Counted from the first letter of the stretch, positions 1 through 9,131 are shown. The stretch: DNA of 64,000 bases from JAAYEA01 sp012689325 (GCA_036841525.1 DAITVZ010000001.1:62001-126000); one strand, 5' to 3'. The notes: generated by a model not told the origin, from the letters alone. Numbers and translations: made by a program.

Positions 1-112
1 AAGGCGATCTCGGTCCGGCCTTCAGAAGCTACTATAGGTAGTGGTTGACGTTCCGCTAGAGCCCTACTGCTTGCGTCCCCTCGTCGTTTTGGGCGATCTT
101 GGCCGCGAGGGA

Positions 113-141
113 TTGACAGAAGGCTCAGGCTAGGCTATAAT
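113..141 (+). promoter_or_regulatory. Perfect sigma-A promoter upstream of the sigA leader RNA
   Basis: TTGACA at 113-118 and TATAAT at 136-141 are separated by exactly 17 bp, so both hexamers and the spacer match the vegetative consensus. The expected start of transcription is near 148. It drives the structured RNA at 148-319 and, by read-through, sigA. Confidence 0.85.
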
Positions 142-147
142 AGTCAA

Positions 148-319
148 CAACCCTTGGGCCGTTAGTGGGCTCGCGGCGATTCCTGGTGCGCAACCGGGGA
201 GGGGATTTGGGCTGTCACCTGACGTTCTATGGCCTGGAACACAAATGACGCTGACTCTCGTTACGAAAAGGTGACAGTGCGCCGCCGAGAGCCTCTCGGC
301 GGTTTCTTGTTTTGATTTT
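148..319 (+). ncRNA. Candidate small structured RNA or attenuating leader of sigA
   Basis: About 170 nt lie between a perfect promoter and an intrinsic terminator. A 9-bp perfect long-range helix pairs 212-220 with 269-277, enclosing 48 nt. The 3' end is a GC hairpin followed by a T-rich run. I found no good open frame in it. I could not match it to SRP RNA, RNase P RNA, tmRNA or a known riboswitch by eye, and its ends do not pair as 6S RNA ends do. It could be an independent small RNA or a leader whose terminator controls sigA; the sequence does not decide between these. Confidence 0.5.
282..319 (+). terminator. Intrinsic terminator between leader RNA and sigA
   Basis: CCGCCGAG at 282-289 pairs with CTCGGCGG at 295-302 around a 5-nt loop, followed by a T-rich stretch at 303-319. 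It sits only about 20 bp before the sigA start, so some read-through or a further promoter is needed if sigA depends on the upstream promoter. Confidence 0.7.
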
Positions 320-339
320 GTATCCCGGAGATTTCACAT

Positions 340-1521
340 ATGGCAGCAAAGGAAAAAGAGCTCGAGGCTCAGGCGAGCACGATCCAGGGACTGATCGAGC
401 ACGCCAAGGAGCAGGGCTACATCACGTCGTCCGAGATCCTGGAGGTGCTTCCCGAGGCAGAGGCCGACCTCTCCCAGTTGGAGGACCTTTTCTTTGACCT
501 GTATGACGAAGGGATCGATGTCGTCTTTGACGAGGCCGAGGAGCCGGAAGAGGAAGAGATCGAGGCTGAGGTCCCCGAGGAGACCGAGCTCGAGCACGCT
601 TTTGATCTGGAAGGCATCGGCGTCGACGATACCGTCAGCCTGTACCTGAAAGAGATGAGCCGCGTCCCGCTGCTTTCCGCCGACGAAGAGATCTTGCTGG
701 CTCAGCAGATGAAGCGCGGAGAGGTGGCCGCCAAGCAGATGGCCAGCAACGGCCACGACCTCGACGAGCACAAGCGGCTGAACACCGAGGCCCTGCGCGG
801 GGCCGAGGCGCGCGCCCACCTGATCAAGGCCAACACCCGCCTGGTGGTGAGCATCGCCAAAAAGTACTTGGGGCAGGGCGTGCCGTTCCTGGACCTGATC
901 CAGGAGGGGAACCTGGGCCTGATGAAGGCCGTGGAAAAGTTCGATCCCCGCCGCGGGTGCAAGTTCAGCACCTACGCGACTTGGTGGATTCGCCAGGCGA
1001 TCACGCGCGCCCTGGCCGAGCAGGGCCGGATCATCCGCCTGCCGGTGCACATGGACGAGCGGCTCCGCAAGGTCTATTGGACCGCGAGGCAGTTGGAACG
1101 CGATAGCGGCCGCAACCCGACGCCGGAAGAGATCGCCTCCGAGATGGGGCTCAAGCCTCGCAAGGTGGAGTGGCTGCTCCGCGTCTCGCGCCGCCCGGTC
1201 TCGCTGGAAAAGCCGGTGGGCGAGGAAGAGGATAGCGAGCTGGGCGATTTCATCGAGGACCAGGAAGCCGTCAGCCCGGTGGATATGACCTACCAGCACC
1301 TGCTGGGGTCCAAGCTGGAGGACGTGCTGGCCACCCTGTCGCCTCGCGAGGCCAAGATCCTGCGCCTGCGCTTTGGCCTGCATGACGGCAAGAGCTATAC
1401 CCTGAAAGAAGTGGGTGAAAAGTTCGGCCTGACCCGCGAGCGCATCCGCCAGATCGAGGCCGAGGCGCTGAACCGCCTGCGCCATCCCAGCCGCAGCCGG
1501 CAGTTGCGCGGCTATCTATAA
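340..1521 (+). CDS. sigA: Primary RNA polymerase sigma factor (RpoD/SigA)
   Basis: This 393-residue protein directs core RNA polymerase to house-keeping promoters. An N-terminal region 1.1-like segment (about 10-75) is followed by a very acidic Glu-rich spacer, region 1.2 (about 98-130, DDTVSLYLKEMSRVPLLSA), a short non-conserved insert, region 2 with the core-binding and -10 segments (about 165-235, including FLDLIQEGNLGLMKAVEKFD and the YATWWIRQAI motif), region 3, and region 4 with the -35 helix-turn-helix (TLKEVGEKFGLTRERIRQIE). The ATG at 340 has GGAG at 327-330. The protein is in the usual size range for compact group 1 sigma factors. The promoters in this window that match the consensus exactly fit a normal sigma-A. 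A terminator at 1534-1567 ends the transcript. Identification is secure. Confidence 0.96.
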   Translation: MAAKEKELEAQASTIQGLIEHAKEQGYITSSEILEVLPEAEADLSQLEDLFFDLYDEGIDVVFDEAEEPEEEEIEAEVPEETELEHAFDLEGIGVDDTVSLYLKEMSRVPLLSADEEILLAQQMKRGEVAAKQMASNGHDLDEHKRLNTEALRGAEARAHLIKANTRLVVSIAKKYLGQGVPFLDLIQEGNLGLMKAVEKFDPRRGCKFSTYATWWIRQAITRALAEQGRIIRLPVHMDERLRKVYWTARQLERDSGRNPTPEEIASEMGLKPRKVEWLLRVSRRPVSLEKPVGEEEDSELGDFIEDQEAVSPVDMTYQHLLGSKLEDVLATLSPREAKILRLRFGLHDGKSYTLKEVGEKFGLTRERIRQIEAEALNRLRHPSRSRQLRGYL

Positions 1522-1533
1522 GGCCCAATCCAG

Positions 1534-1567
1534 GCCAGGCCCCGAGATGGGCCTGGCTTTTTCTTTT
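1534..1567 (+). terminator. Intrinsic terminator after sigA
   Basis: A 9-bp stem GCCAGGCCC (1534-1542) / GGGCCTGGC (1549-1557) has a 6-nt loop and is followed by TTTTTCTTTT. Confidence 0.85.
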
Positions 1568-1597
1568 CCGGCGCGCGGCGCCAAAGGAGCAAGAGCC

Positions 1598-1867
1598 ATG
1601 TCATCCGCAGAGGCCGCCGGATTGCCCGAGGATCTGGTCACCGTCAAGATCGTGCAGGGGCAACTCATCGCGGGGCTGCTCAAAGCCCGGCTCGAAAGCG
1701 AGGGCATCCCGGTGGTCTTGCGCTACGAGTCGGTGGGCCGCGTCTTGGGCCTGACCTTCGACGGCCTGGGGCAGGTGGAGCTCGTGGTCCCGGCGAGCCA
1801 GGCGGCGCGCGCCCAGGACCTCCTGGAAAGCGACGAAACTCCCCCGCCTCCCGGCGAGGAGCTATAG
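1598..1867 (+). CDS. Small DUF2007-like putative signal-transducing protein
   Basis: This 89-residue protein resembles DUF2007-type domains, in which a short alpha/beta fold carries the pattern of a hydrophobic strand, a helix ending in LKARLESEGIPVVL, and a C-terminal strand-helix (VELVVPASQAARAQDLLE). The family function is not established; it has been proposed to act in signalling. The ATG at 1598 has AAGGAG at 1584-1589 with ideal spacing, so I reject the earlier in-frame ATG at 1547, which falls inside the sigA terminator. It appears to be a single-gene unit between two terminators (1534-1567 and 1877-1911). The C-terminus is a short Pro/Glu-rich tail. Confidence 0.7.
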   Translation: MSSAEAAGLPEDLVTVKIVQGQLIAGLLKARLESEGIPVVLRYESVGRVLGLTFDGLGQVELVVPASQAARAQDLLESDETPPPPGEEL

Positions 1868-1876
1868 GAGACGCAA

Positions 1877-1911
1877 GAACGGGGCGCTTCAGCGGCGCCC
1901 CGTTCTTTTTT
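1877..1911 (+). terminator. Intrinsic terminator between converging genes
   Basis: An 11-bp stem GAACGGGGCGC (1877-1887) / GCGCCCCGTTC (1895-1905) is followed by TTTTTT. It lies at the meeting point of the DUF2007-like gene and the large minus-strand gene ending at 1910. Confidence 0.88.
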
Positions 1912-4900
1912 AGTGGTTGCGCAGGATCAGCGGAAAGACGGCGCTGACCTCGGCGACGGGGCGGCGATATTCCACCGCCACCAGGGGCCGCTGCTCGCTC
2001 GGCCAGACCAGGTCGGACGAGGCGAACTGGTAACGCTTGGAGACGAACGCCTCGCCCTGGAGCAACAGGCCATGGTTTTCGTCCGGCCGGGCCACCCATT
2101 CGCGAAAGGCGGCGCTGATATCGATCTCGCACCAGCGGTCCGCCCCCATCAGCGTCGCCTGCCCGCACGATTCCTCTTCCCGATCCGTTCCCACCCCGTT
2201 GGCCCCGGGTTCTGCCCAGGCGAGGCCCTGGCTGGCCTCTGACCAGGTGGCTCGATCCGCCGCCCATGGCCGGAGCACCTGGAAAGCGCGCACCTGCATG
2301 GAGGCGCCGCCGCCGCTCACCACGTACAGGCGCAGCTTGGCCGAGAGGATCTGGGTGTTGGTGGGAAACTGGCTGGCGTCAAAGGCCACCAGCGGGGCGT
2401 TCGACTCGGGCCAGCGGATGTTGAGCTGCTGGCCGCTGCCATAGTTCGCCTCCGGGTTCGTGGCGTCCAGGAAGGTGTCGCGCGCGCCCGTATAGCCCTG
2501 GAGGCCCTGCTGCAAGATAACGACGCCCTCGGCGGGCAGCGTGGGCGTGGCCGTGCCGGTGGGCGATGGCGTGGCGGTCAGGGTCGCGGTAGCCGTCCAC
2601 GTCGTCGTCGCGGTGGGGGTAAAGGTCTGGGTGGGCGTTCCCGTGGGCCAGCCGAGGGGCGTGTTGGACGCGGTGGCGGTCGGCGACGGCGTATTCGTGG
2701 CCGTGGGGGAGGCCGTCGCGGTCTCGGTGGGCGTGATCGTGGGCGTGTCGGTCCGCGTCGCCGTGTGGCTGGGCGTCGGCGTGATGGTTGGCTTTTCCAC
2801 CGCGGCGATCTCGGCGTGGAGCGTGGCGCCCGAGGTCAGATAGACCACGCGCAGGGCAGAGATGGGATAGAGATAACCGCTCAGCTCGGAGGCCTGGAGG
2901 GCATACCAGCCATTGTCCAGCGCGGTGCAGCAGGGCCCGCTGGCCTGAGAGGTGCAGCTCGCCACCGTCTGGCCCAGCAGGTTCTGCGCGGCCAGCTTGA
3001 CGCCTGGCAGATATGGCTCGCTCGCGTCGCGCCCCCCGCTGCGGTTGCGGTCGAGAAAGACTGCGAGACACAACTGCCCTTTCGGCAGCGCAGAGGTGGG
3101 CGAGAGCGTCGGCAGCGGCGTCCAGGTGATAGTCGGCGTGGGCGACACGACCGGCGTCGCCGTGCGCGTGGCCGTGGCGGTGGGCGTCGTGGCCCGTGTC
3201 CAGGTGCGGGTCGGCGTGGGCGTTTGCGTGGCCGTGGCGGTCGGTGTGGGCGTCTGGGAGGTGGCCAGGAAATCGGCGGCCGCTGACCAATAGCTGTAGC
3301 GCGCGCCGTCGAACGCCCGCGCGCGCCAGTAGTAGGCCTTCTCCATGGTCACATCGGCGGTCACCTGCCAAGAGGTCGTCCCGGACCCCTCCGGCACGGC
3401 CTCGCCCTGCCGCCAGACGTAGGAAAAGTTGGGCTGGGTCGCGACCTGGAAGGCGTAGGTCACCGGCTGGCCGGGCGCATGGGCGCTGTTGGCGACGACC
3501 AGCGTGGGCCGCAGCTCGCCTACGGCGGTCCCGCCAAGCGGGCTCACGGCGGATGGCGGCTCGGGGGGCGGGGTCGTGGACCCGGCCGAGTTCAGGTAAT
3601 AGACGTAATCCGAGACCAAGTCGCCCAGCCCTTCGTTCACGGCGTCGACGCAGGCGTCGGCCTTGCCCGAGAGGTCCTCGGGGCCATCGGGCGAGCCCCA
3701 GTCGTTATAGCGCGCGTCGAGGCAGCGATAGCGATCCGCGTTCTCCACGCCATAGCGGGTGTTCTCGGCGATGAGGTTCCCCTCGCCGGCGGCCCCGCCG
3801 ATCACCGGCAGCCCGCTGTTCAGGCTGTTATAGACGCCCGCGCCGTTGCGGCGGATGGTGCTGCGGGTGATGCGCGGGCTGGAGGTGGGGCCCTTGATAT
3901 AGATGCCGATGTCGTGGTTCTCGATGGTCGCGCCCCGGACCAGCGGGGAGGACTCGTCGCAATAGAGGCCATACTTGGCCGCGCTGGAGAGGCGGATGCC
4001 CTCGATGCGCGCCGAGAGGCTGCCCTGCAGCAGGATGTCGCCATAGCTGGTGGTCGAGCCGTTCTGGCTCATGCTGCCGCCGATGATGGCGGGCGCGCCG
4101 TTCTCGGACCAGATGCCGTATTGCGGGTTGCTGGCGATGGTGCAGCCCTGGATCGTCGCGGCGCTGTTGCGCATCTGGACGCCATAGCGTTGGGCGTTGG
4201 TGGAGGTGCAGCCGTCCAGCAGCGGCGCGCCGCCATCGATGTTGACGTTGCCGTACCAGCTCTGCCCGCGCCAGGAGGTGGTGTCCCCGCCATAGTCCAG
4301 GGTGACGCCCTTGATGACCGTCCGCGCGCGATCCAGGGAGGGGTGCAGGAAGAGCCCCGACCACCGGTAAAAGAGCCCGCTCTTTTCCTGGGTCAGGGTG
4401 ATCGGCGCCGCCTGCCCGTTGGCGATCAGCGCGCCGCTGGCGGCGTCGCTGCCGATATAGAGGCCGCTGCCTTTGTCGAACTTGACGGTCACCCCAGGCT
4501 CGATGGTGAGGCTGGGCGCGGTTGGCCCGGCCACCACGATGTTGCCCTCGATGCGATAGTGCGATAGCCCCGCCTCGGCGTGGAACGTCCCGTCGCTTTC
4601 CAGGTTGCCGCCGATGACGTGGACGGCGCGGCCTGCCGCGAACGCGTTCCCCTGCGCTTGCATCGCCGCGCGCAAGCTCGCGCGGATGGCATAGGGCGAG
4701 CTCGAGTTGAAGGCGTTGCCCACCAGATAGGGCGTCGAGGTGGGGTCGCCATAGATGTCATAGTAGGCGCTGCCGTTATCGGCAAAGCGGCTGCCGCTGA
4801 TGAGCGCCTCGGAGCCTTCCATCTGGATGCCGTGGCGATAGCCGTGGACCACGGCGCAGTTGCGGAGGGTGGGCGAGGCCTGATAGAGGTTCACCATGCC

Positions 4901-7900
4901 GTTCCAGCTCTTGGCGTTCCAGGTGGTGGAGCGATAGCTCGCGTATTGGATGGTCACGCCGTCCAGCAGGCAGAGCGCGTCATCGGCGGCGGCGTCGAAG
5001 AAGAGGCCGGGCCAGCTGCCGGGGGAGACGTCGACCGAGCGGGTCATGGTGATGGGGCGGCTGGCGCCATCGGCGATGATCCCGCCGGGCAAGGCCGCGG
5101 TGCCGATGAACAGCCCGGCCTCCGGGCCGAACTTGAGGGTGGCGCCGGGCGCGATGCGCAGGACGGGCCGGGCCTCTCCGGCCACCGTCACCGAGGTATC
5201 AAAGTAATAGTACGTGCCCTGCGCCTCCAGCACACTGTCCTGGGTCAGCGCGCCGCCCATGACAAAGGCGCCGCGCCCGGTGCGAAAGTCGTTGCCGCGC
5301 ATCTGGCCGATGGCGGCGACGGGGATCTTGACCGCCCAGGTCGGCCCTTCCTGAAAGGTGTTGTAGCGGATGGTGGGGGCGGATCCGGAGTTGCAGAGGA
5401 TGTCATAGTGGGTGTCGGTCACGCCGTTGTCCATAAAGGCGTTGCCGAGCAGGGTCGGCTGGGCGTTATAGAGCTCGATGCCATGCCGCGCTGCGTGGCC
5501 GATGATGGAGGAGCGGATGGTGGGCGCGCAGCCGTAGAGGTTGATGTTGGCGTTCCAGTACCGGTTGCGCCAGAGCTTGGACTCGCCGCCGTTCTCCACG
5601 ATCAGGCCATACAGGATGCTGCGCGCGCCGTCCGCCGTCTCGTCCATAAAGAGGCCGGCCCAGCGCTCGCCGGCGGTGTTCCAGGTCAGGCGCACCGGGG
5701 CGGCGGCGCCATCCGCGGTCAGGGCCCCTGGCGCGGAGGCCGTGCCCACGAACAGCCCATCGCCGCGATCGAACTTGAGCGTGACCCCGGCGGCCAAGGT
5801 GAGCAGAGGCGTGTTCGCCCCGGCGACGGTGACGTCGTCGGCGATAAAATAGTGGCTCATCCCCTGGCTGGTCCAGGTGGCGTCCTGGGCGATGGTCCCG
5901 CCAAGGACGTGGACCGCGCGGGTCGGGTGAAAGATGTTGTCCTTGAGGCTGCCCACGCTGCTCGCGCCGAGCTTGAGGGCGTAGCGCTGGGCGGCGGCGC
6001 CGGGGCCAAGCTGGTTGCCCTCGATGACCGGCGCCGAGCTGGCGGAGGTCAGGATGTCGTAATCGGATACCTTGCTGCCGTTGTCGTGGAAATAGCTGCC
6101 CCGGATGACGGGGGCGCCGCCCTCCATGGCGACGCCGTGGCGGCTGGCATAGGCGATCTCGCTATCGCGGATGGTGGGGCTCGTCTGGTAGATGTTGATG
6201 CTGCCCTCCCACCGGGACCCATGCCATAGCATGCTCTGCCCGCTGCCGCCATGTTCGACGATGGCGTGCGCCAACAGGGTATTGGCGCTGTCGCAGGCGC
6301 CATCGAAAAAGAGGCCGGGCCAGTAGCCCGCCGCCCCGGCGCGGGTGAAGCGGATCGGGAGCACGCCGCCATCGGCGCGCAGCGCCCCCGGCTGCCCCTC
6401 TGCGCCGACGTAGAGCCCCGCCCACTCGGCGAACTTGAGCGTCAGCCCCGGCTCCAGCGTCAGCACGGGGTTCGCGGTGCCGCCCACCCAGATGTCGCCC
6501 ACGATCAGGTAGTGGCTCATGCCCTGCTGGGTCCAGGTGGCCGAGGTGGTCACCAGCCCTCCGCCGACGGCGGCGCCGCGCAGCGGGTCGAAGGTGTTGT
6601 TGCGCATCTGGCCCATGGCCTGGGCGGAGAGGAGCACGGCGCAAGCGGTCCCGGCGCCAAAGCGGTTATCCCGCACCAGCGGCGTGGATTCGAGGTCGGC
6701 CATGATGTCAAAGTGGCTCTCCAGCCGGCCGTTATCGTGGAACGAGTTGCCCACGATGGTGGGGCTGCCTTGATAGATGCTGATGCCGTGTTGCGCGCCA
6801 TGGTGGATCTCACAGTTTTCGATCCTGGGCGCCGATTGATAGATGTTGATGTTGGCTTCGCAGGTGGTGTCATGCCAGGGGTAGCCCCGGCCGCCGTAGG
6901 CGATCTGCACCCCCTTGATCACGCTGGCGCTCGTGTCCGCCGCTCGGTCGAAATTCAGCCCGGCCCAGCGGACGCTGCTCCCCGGCGAGGCGCTGGTCAG
7001 CACGATGGGGAGCGCGGTGCCGTCGGCGACGAGCGCCCCCGGCTGGTCCAGCGTGCCGATGAACAGGCCAACGCCGTCGGCGAACTGGACGGTCACCCCC
7101 GGCTGCAGGGTGAGGACCGGCGCATCGGGCCCGGCGACGATCATGTTGGGCGAGGTCACGTCGTAGGGGACCACCAGGTAGGGTGCGCCGACGTTGGGCC
7201 AGGTGGCATCCTCGCCCATCTGCGTGCTCCAGACCTGGATCCGGCCGTTGGGTGGCATGGTGTTGGCGCCCAGCCGGCCGACGGCGCCGGGGGGCAGGGC
7301 GATGGGGAAAGGCAGGTCGCTGGCAAAGGTGCAGCCCTGGACTCGCGCCGGGAGGGTGCGCTGGAGCCCCAGCAGGTCGTGGTGTTCTTCGGGGGCCGAG
7401 CCGTTGTGGTGGAAGAGGCAGTTGACGATCTCGGTGCGCTCCTCGTCGTCGGCCAGCTCGATGCCGTTGCCCAGGCTATAGGCGATCTCGCAGTTCTCGA
7501 TGATCGCCCCCGCCGCGCGGATGGTCAGGCTGCTATAGCGGACCTTGTTCTCCCAGGGGTCGCCGCCGCGCCCGGCGTAGGTGATCTTGACGTGGCGAAG
7601 CTGGCAATTGCTGGCCAGGTAGCCCAAAAAGAGGCCGCGCCAGTGCCCCGGCGTGGGGGTGTCGCTATCCGCGGTCAAGGTGATGGGCAGCGCCGCGGTG
7701 CCGTTGGCGATCAGCCGCCCATCCTCGACCATGATGGAGCCGCCCTCGGCGAACCGGACCTCGACGCCCGGCTCGATGGTCAGGGTCGCCTCGGCATAGA
7801 CGCGCAGGGGCAGGCGGGTCACGATGTAAGGGCTCTGCGCCCGAGTCCAGACGGTATTGATGAACACATCGTCGTCGACGACCTTGCCTTGGGGGGACTG

Positions 7901-7990
7901 GGCAGCGATGGGGCTCGCCCAGAGGCCCAGCACGATCATCGCGGCGACCAGGCCGCTTGCCGCCAGCGCCCGCCGAAGTATCGGAGCCAC
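1910..7990 (-). CDS. Giant secreted multidomain protein: repeated beta-helix, FnIII-like, Thr/Pro linkers, DNRLRE-like C-terminus
   Basis: The 2026-residue product begins with a signal peptide (hydrophobic segment about 8-30, ending near IAAQ). Residues about 35-1480 are right-handed parallel beta-helix sequence, built from at least six long repeats; each opens with a block like LTLEPGVTxKF...GLYIG and holds PbH1-type rungs such as ENCEIAYSLGNGIEL. A fibronectin III-like region (about 1490-1575) follows, then a Thr/Pro linker (about 1576-1637), an SdrD-B-like domain with Cys residues (about 1638-1732), a second Thr/Pro linker (about 1733-1822), and a C-terminal DNRLRE/CBM96-like domain (about 1823-2026). 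The protein is probably exported and surface-attached or released, and may bind or act on polysaccharide. No catalytic residues could be assigned. The GTG at 7990 has AGGAGG upstream. The repeats are divergent at DNA level, so they are old internal duplications. Confidence 0.85.
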   Translation of the reverse strand: MAPILRRALAASGLVAAMIVLGLWASPIAAQSPQGKVVDDDVFINTVWTRAQSPYIVTRLPLRVYAEATLTIEPGVEVRFAEGGSIMVEDGRLIANGTAALPITLTADSDTPTPGHWRGLFLGYLASNCQLRHVKITYAGRGGDPWENKVRYSSLTIRAAGAIIENCEIAYSLGNGIELADDEERTEIVNCLFHHNGSAPEEHHDLLGLQRTLPARVQGCTFASDLPFPIALPPGAVGRLGANTMPPNGRIQVWSTQMGEDATWPNVGAPYLVVPYDVTSPNMIVAGPDAPVLTLQPGVTVQFADGVGLFIGTLDQPGALVADGTALPIVLTSASPGSSVRWAGLNFDRAADTSASVIKGVQIAYGGRGYPWHDTTCEANINIYQSAPRIENCEIHHGAQHGISIYQGSPTIVGNSFHDNGRLESHFDIMADLESTPLVRDNRFGAGTACAVLLSAQAMGQMRNNTFDPLRGAAVGGGLVTTSATWTQQGMSHYLIVGDIWVGGTANPVLTLEPGLTLKFAEWAGLYVGAEGQPGALRADGGVLPIRFTRAGAAGYWPGLFFDGACDSANTLLAHAIVEHGGSGQSMLWHGSRWEGSINIYQTSPTIRDSEIAYASRHGVAMEGGAPVIRGSYFHDNGSKVSDYDILTSASSAPVIEGNQLGPGAAAQRYALKLGASSVGSLKDNIFHPTRAVHVLGGTIAQDATWTSQGMSHYFIADDVTVAGANTPLLTLAAGVTLKFDRGDGLFVGTASAPGALTADGAAAPVRLTWNTAGERWAGLFMDETADGARSILYGLIVENGGESKLWRNRYWNANINLYGCAPTIRSSIIGHAARHGIELYNAQPTLLGNAFMDNGVTDTHYDILCNSGSAPTIRYNTFQEGPTWAVKIPVAAIGQMRGNDFRTGRGAFVMGGALTQDSVLEAQGTYYYFDTSVTVAGEARPVLRIAPGATLKFGPEAGLFIGTAALPGGIIADGASRPITMTRSVDVSPGSWPGLFFDAAADDALCLLDGVTIQYASYRSTTWNAKSWNGMVNLYQASPTLRNCAVVHGYRHGIQMEGSEALISGSRFADNGSAYYDIYGDPTSTPYLVGNAFNSSSPYAIRASLRAAMQAQGNAFAAGRAVHVIGGNLESDGTFHAEAGLSHYRIEGNIVVAGPTAPSLTIEPGVTVKFDKGSGLYIGSDAASGALIANGQAAPITLTQEKSGLFYRWSGLFLHPSLDRARTVIKGVTLDYGGDTTSWRGQSWYGNVNIDGGAPLLDGCTSTNAQRYGVQMRNSAATIQGCTIASNPQYGIWSENGAPAIIGGSMSQNGSTTSYGDILLQGSLSARIEGIRLSSAAKYGLYCDESSPLVRGATIENHDIGIYIKGPTSSPRITRSTIRRNGAGVYNSLNSGLPVIGGAAGEGNLIAENTRYGVENADRYRCLDARYNDWGSPDGPEDLSGKADACVDAVNEGLGDLVSDYVYYLNSAGSTTPPPEPPSAVSPLGGTAVGELRPTLVVANSAHAPGQPVTYAFQVATQPNFSYVWRQGEAVPEGSGTTSWQVTADVTMEKAYYWRARAFDGARYSYWSAAADFLATSQTPTPTATATQTPTPTRTWTRATTPTATATRTATPVVSPTPTITWTPLPTLSPTSALPKGQLCLAVFLDRNRSGGRDASEPYLPGVKLAAQNLLGQTVASCTSQASGPCCTALDNGWYALQASELSGYLYPISALRVVYLTSGATLHAEIAAVEKPTITPTPSHTATRTDTPTITPTETATASPTATNTPSPTATASNTPLGWPTGTPTQTFTPTATTTWTATATLTATPSPTGTATPTLPAEGVVILQQGLQGYTGARDTFLDATNPEANYGSGQQLNIRWPESNAPLVAFDASQFPTNTQILSAKLRLYVVSGGGASMQVRAFQVLRPWAADRATWSEASQGLAWAEPGANGVGTDREEESCGQATLMGADRWCEIDISAAFREWVARPDENHGLLLQGEAFVSKRYQFASSDLVWPSEQRPLVAVEYRRPVAEVSAVFPLILRNH

Positions 7991-8071
7991 GGTCTATCCT
8001 CCTGCTTTGATCCCGGCCAAGCCACGGGGATGGGGAGCATGCGCGGGGCAGCATGATACATGCCCAAGGGC

Positions 8072-8080
8072 ATTATAGCA
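8072..8080 (-). promoter_or_regulatory. Extended -10 promoter for the giant secreted protein
   Basis: On the minus strand this reads TGCTATAAT, an extended -10 element (TGn followed by a perfect TATAAT). No good -35 hexamer is visible. The start of transcription would lie about 75 bp upstream of the GTG at 7990. Confidence 0.5.
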
Positions 8081-8135
8081 TGGCGAAAAGGGCGGAGGGA
8101 ATAGGAAAAATGTCCTGTCACGCGCCGCGGGGCGG

Positions 8136-9062
8136 CTAGGCGGCGAACTGCGGGTCCTGCTCCAGCAAGAGCTGCAGCCCCTTGAGCAGCTCGACCTTGG
8201 GCTTGAAGCCCAGCTTTTTCCGCGCCAGCGAGATGTCGGCCACCAACTGGTAGACGCCGCCCGTTTGGGCGTTGCTATAGAGGCGGTGGGTGGGGTGCCC
8301 GACCACCTCCTCGATCACGCCGGCCAGGTCATTGATGCTGACCTGGCGGCCGCTGCCGACGTTGATGATCGCTCCGCTGATGCCGGGGGCGGTGGCGGCG
8401 GCGATGAGGGCCTGCACCACGTCGCTGATATAGATGAAATCGCGGGTCTGCGTCCCTTGACCATAGATGACCAGCGAGCCGCCGGTGAGGGCCTGCTTGA
8501 GCAGCTTAGGGATCACCGGGGGGTTGGAGGGGGGGATGACCTGGCCGGGGCCGTAGGCGTTAAAAATGCGCAGGATCACCGTCTCGATGGCGTTGAGGGC
8601 GCCCAGCGCCTGCACATAGCCCTCCGCCGCCATCTTGCTCACGGCATAGGGCGTCTGCGGACGGAGCATGGCCGTCTCCTTGGCTGGCTGCTCGTCTTGC
8701 TCGCCATAGACCGCGCCGGAGGAGGCCAGGATGACCCGCCGGACGCCGGCATCGCGCGCGGCGGTCATCAGGCTGACCGTGCCGCCGACGTTCACATCAT
8801 TGTACTCGACGGGATAGAGGATGGATTCCTGCACATAGACGCGCGCGGCCAGGTGATAGACGCAATCCACGCCGCGCAAGAGCGTCCAGAGCTTGGGGAT
8901 GTCGCGGATATCGCCGCGGACAAAGGCGATGCGCGGATCGAGCCTGCTCTGCTCGCCGGCGCTGAGGTCATCCAGGACGCGAACCTGATGCCCCATGCCC
9001 ACCAACTCGTTGGACAATGCGGATCCCAGGAACCCCGCCCCGCCCGTTATGAGGCACCTCAT
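8136..9062 (-). CDS. NAD-dependent sugar-nucleotide epimerase/dehydratase (extended SDR, GalE-like)
   Basis: The 308-residue protein is an extended short-chain dehydrogenase acting on a nucleotide sugar. It has the Rossmann motif GGAGFLGSAL at the N-terminus, the ASSGAVYG strand, the catalytic YAVSK (YxxxK), and the C-terminal substrate block RDFIYISDVVQ. It is most like UDP-glucose 4-epimerase or UDP-glucuronate epimerase relatives; the exact sugar cannot be told from sequence. The start is the ATG at 9062 (GGGGAG upstream); the frame is open further back to 9221, but that stretch contains the promoter. It stands alone here; related enzymes lie in the polysaccharide operon at 58-64 kb. Confidence 0.85.
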   Translation of the reverse strand: MRCLITGGAGFLGSALSNELVGMGHQVRVLDDLSAGEQSRLDPRIAFVRGDIRDIPKLWTLLRGVDCVYHLAARVYVQESILYPVEYNDVNVGGTVSLMTAARDAGVRRVILASSGAVYGEQDEQPAKETAMLRPQTPYAVSKMAAEGYVQALGALNAIETVILRIFNAYGPGQVIPPSNPPVIPKLLKQALTGGSLVIYGQGTQTRDFIYISDVVQALIAAATAPGISGAIINVGSGRQVSINDLAGVIEEVVGHPTHRLYSNAQTGGVYQLVADISLARKKLGFKPKVELLKGLQLLLEQDPQFAA

Positions 9063-9102
9063 GGACTCTACTCCCCATCGGTGATATAATCGGCTCCGCA
9101 AG

Positions 9103-9131
9103 ATTATAGGGCATCCCATCCACGCTGTCAA
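9103..9131 (-). promoter_or_regulatory. Perfect sigma-A promoter of the epimerase gene
   Basis: On the minus strand TTGACA (9131-9126) and TATAAT (9108-9103) are separated by 17 bp. The start of transcription would be near 9096, about 35 bp before the ATG at 9062. Confidence 0.85.

Noticed and set aside
148..319. 6S RNA identity for the sigA-upstream RNA
   Set aside because: The length fits, but the 5' and 3' ends do not pair and no large central bubble is apparent.
334..1485. Long minus-strand frame opposite sigA
   Set aside because: It is a shadow frame produced by GC-rich codon use; the product matches nothing and sigA is secure.
2540..3270. Short tandem sequence resembling a repeat array
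   Set aside because: It encodes the Thr/Pro linkers in the reading frame of the secreted protein and lacks regular repeat-spacer structure, so it is not a CRISPR array.
3479..8056. Several long plus-strand frames opposite the giant secreted gene
   Set aside because: Their products are low-complexity Gly/Arg/Ala sequence, while the minus strand gives a signal peptide and ordered domains throughout.
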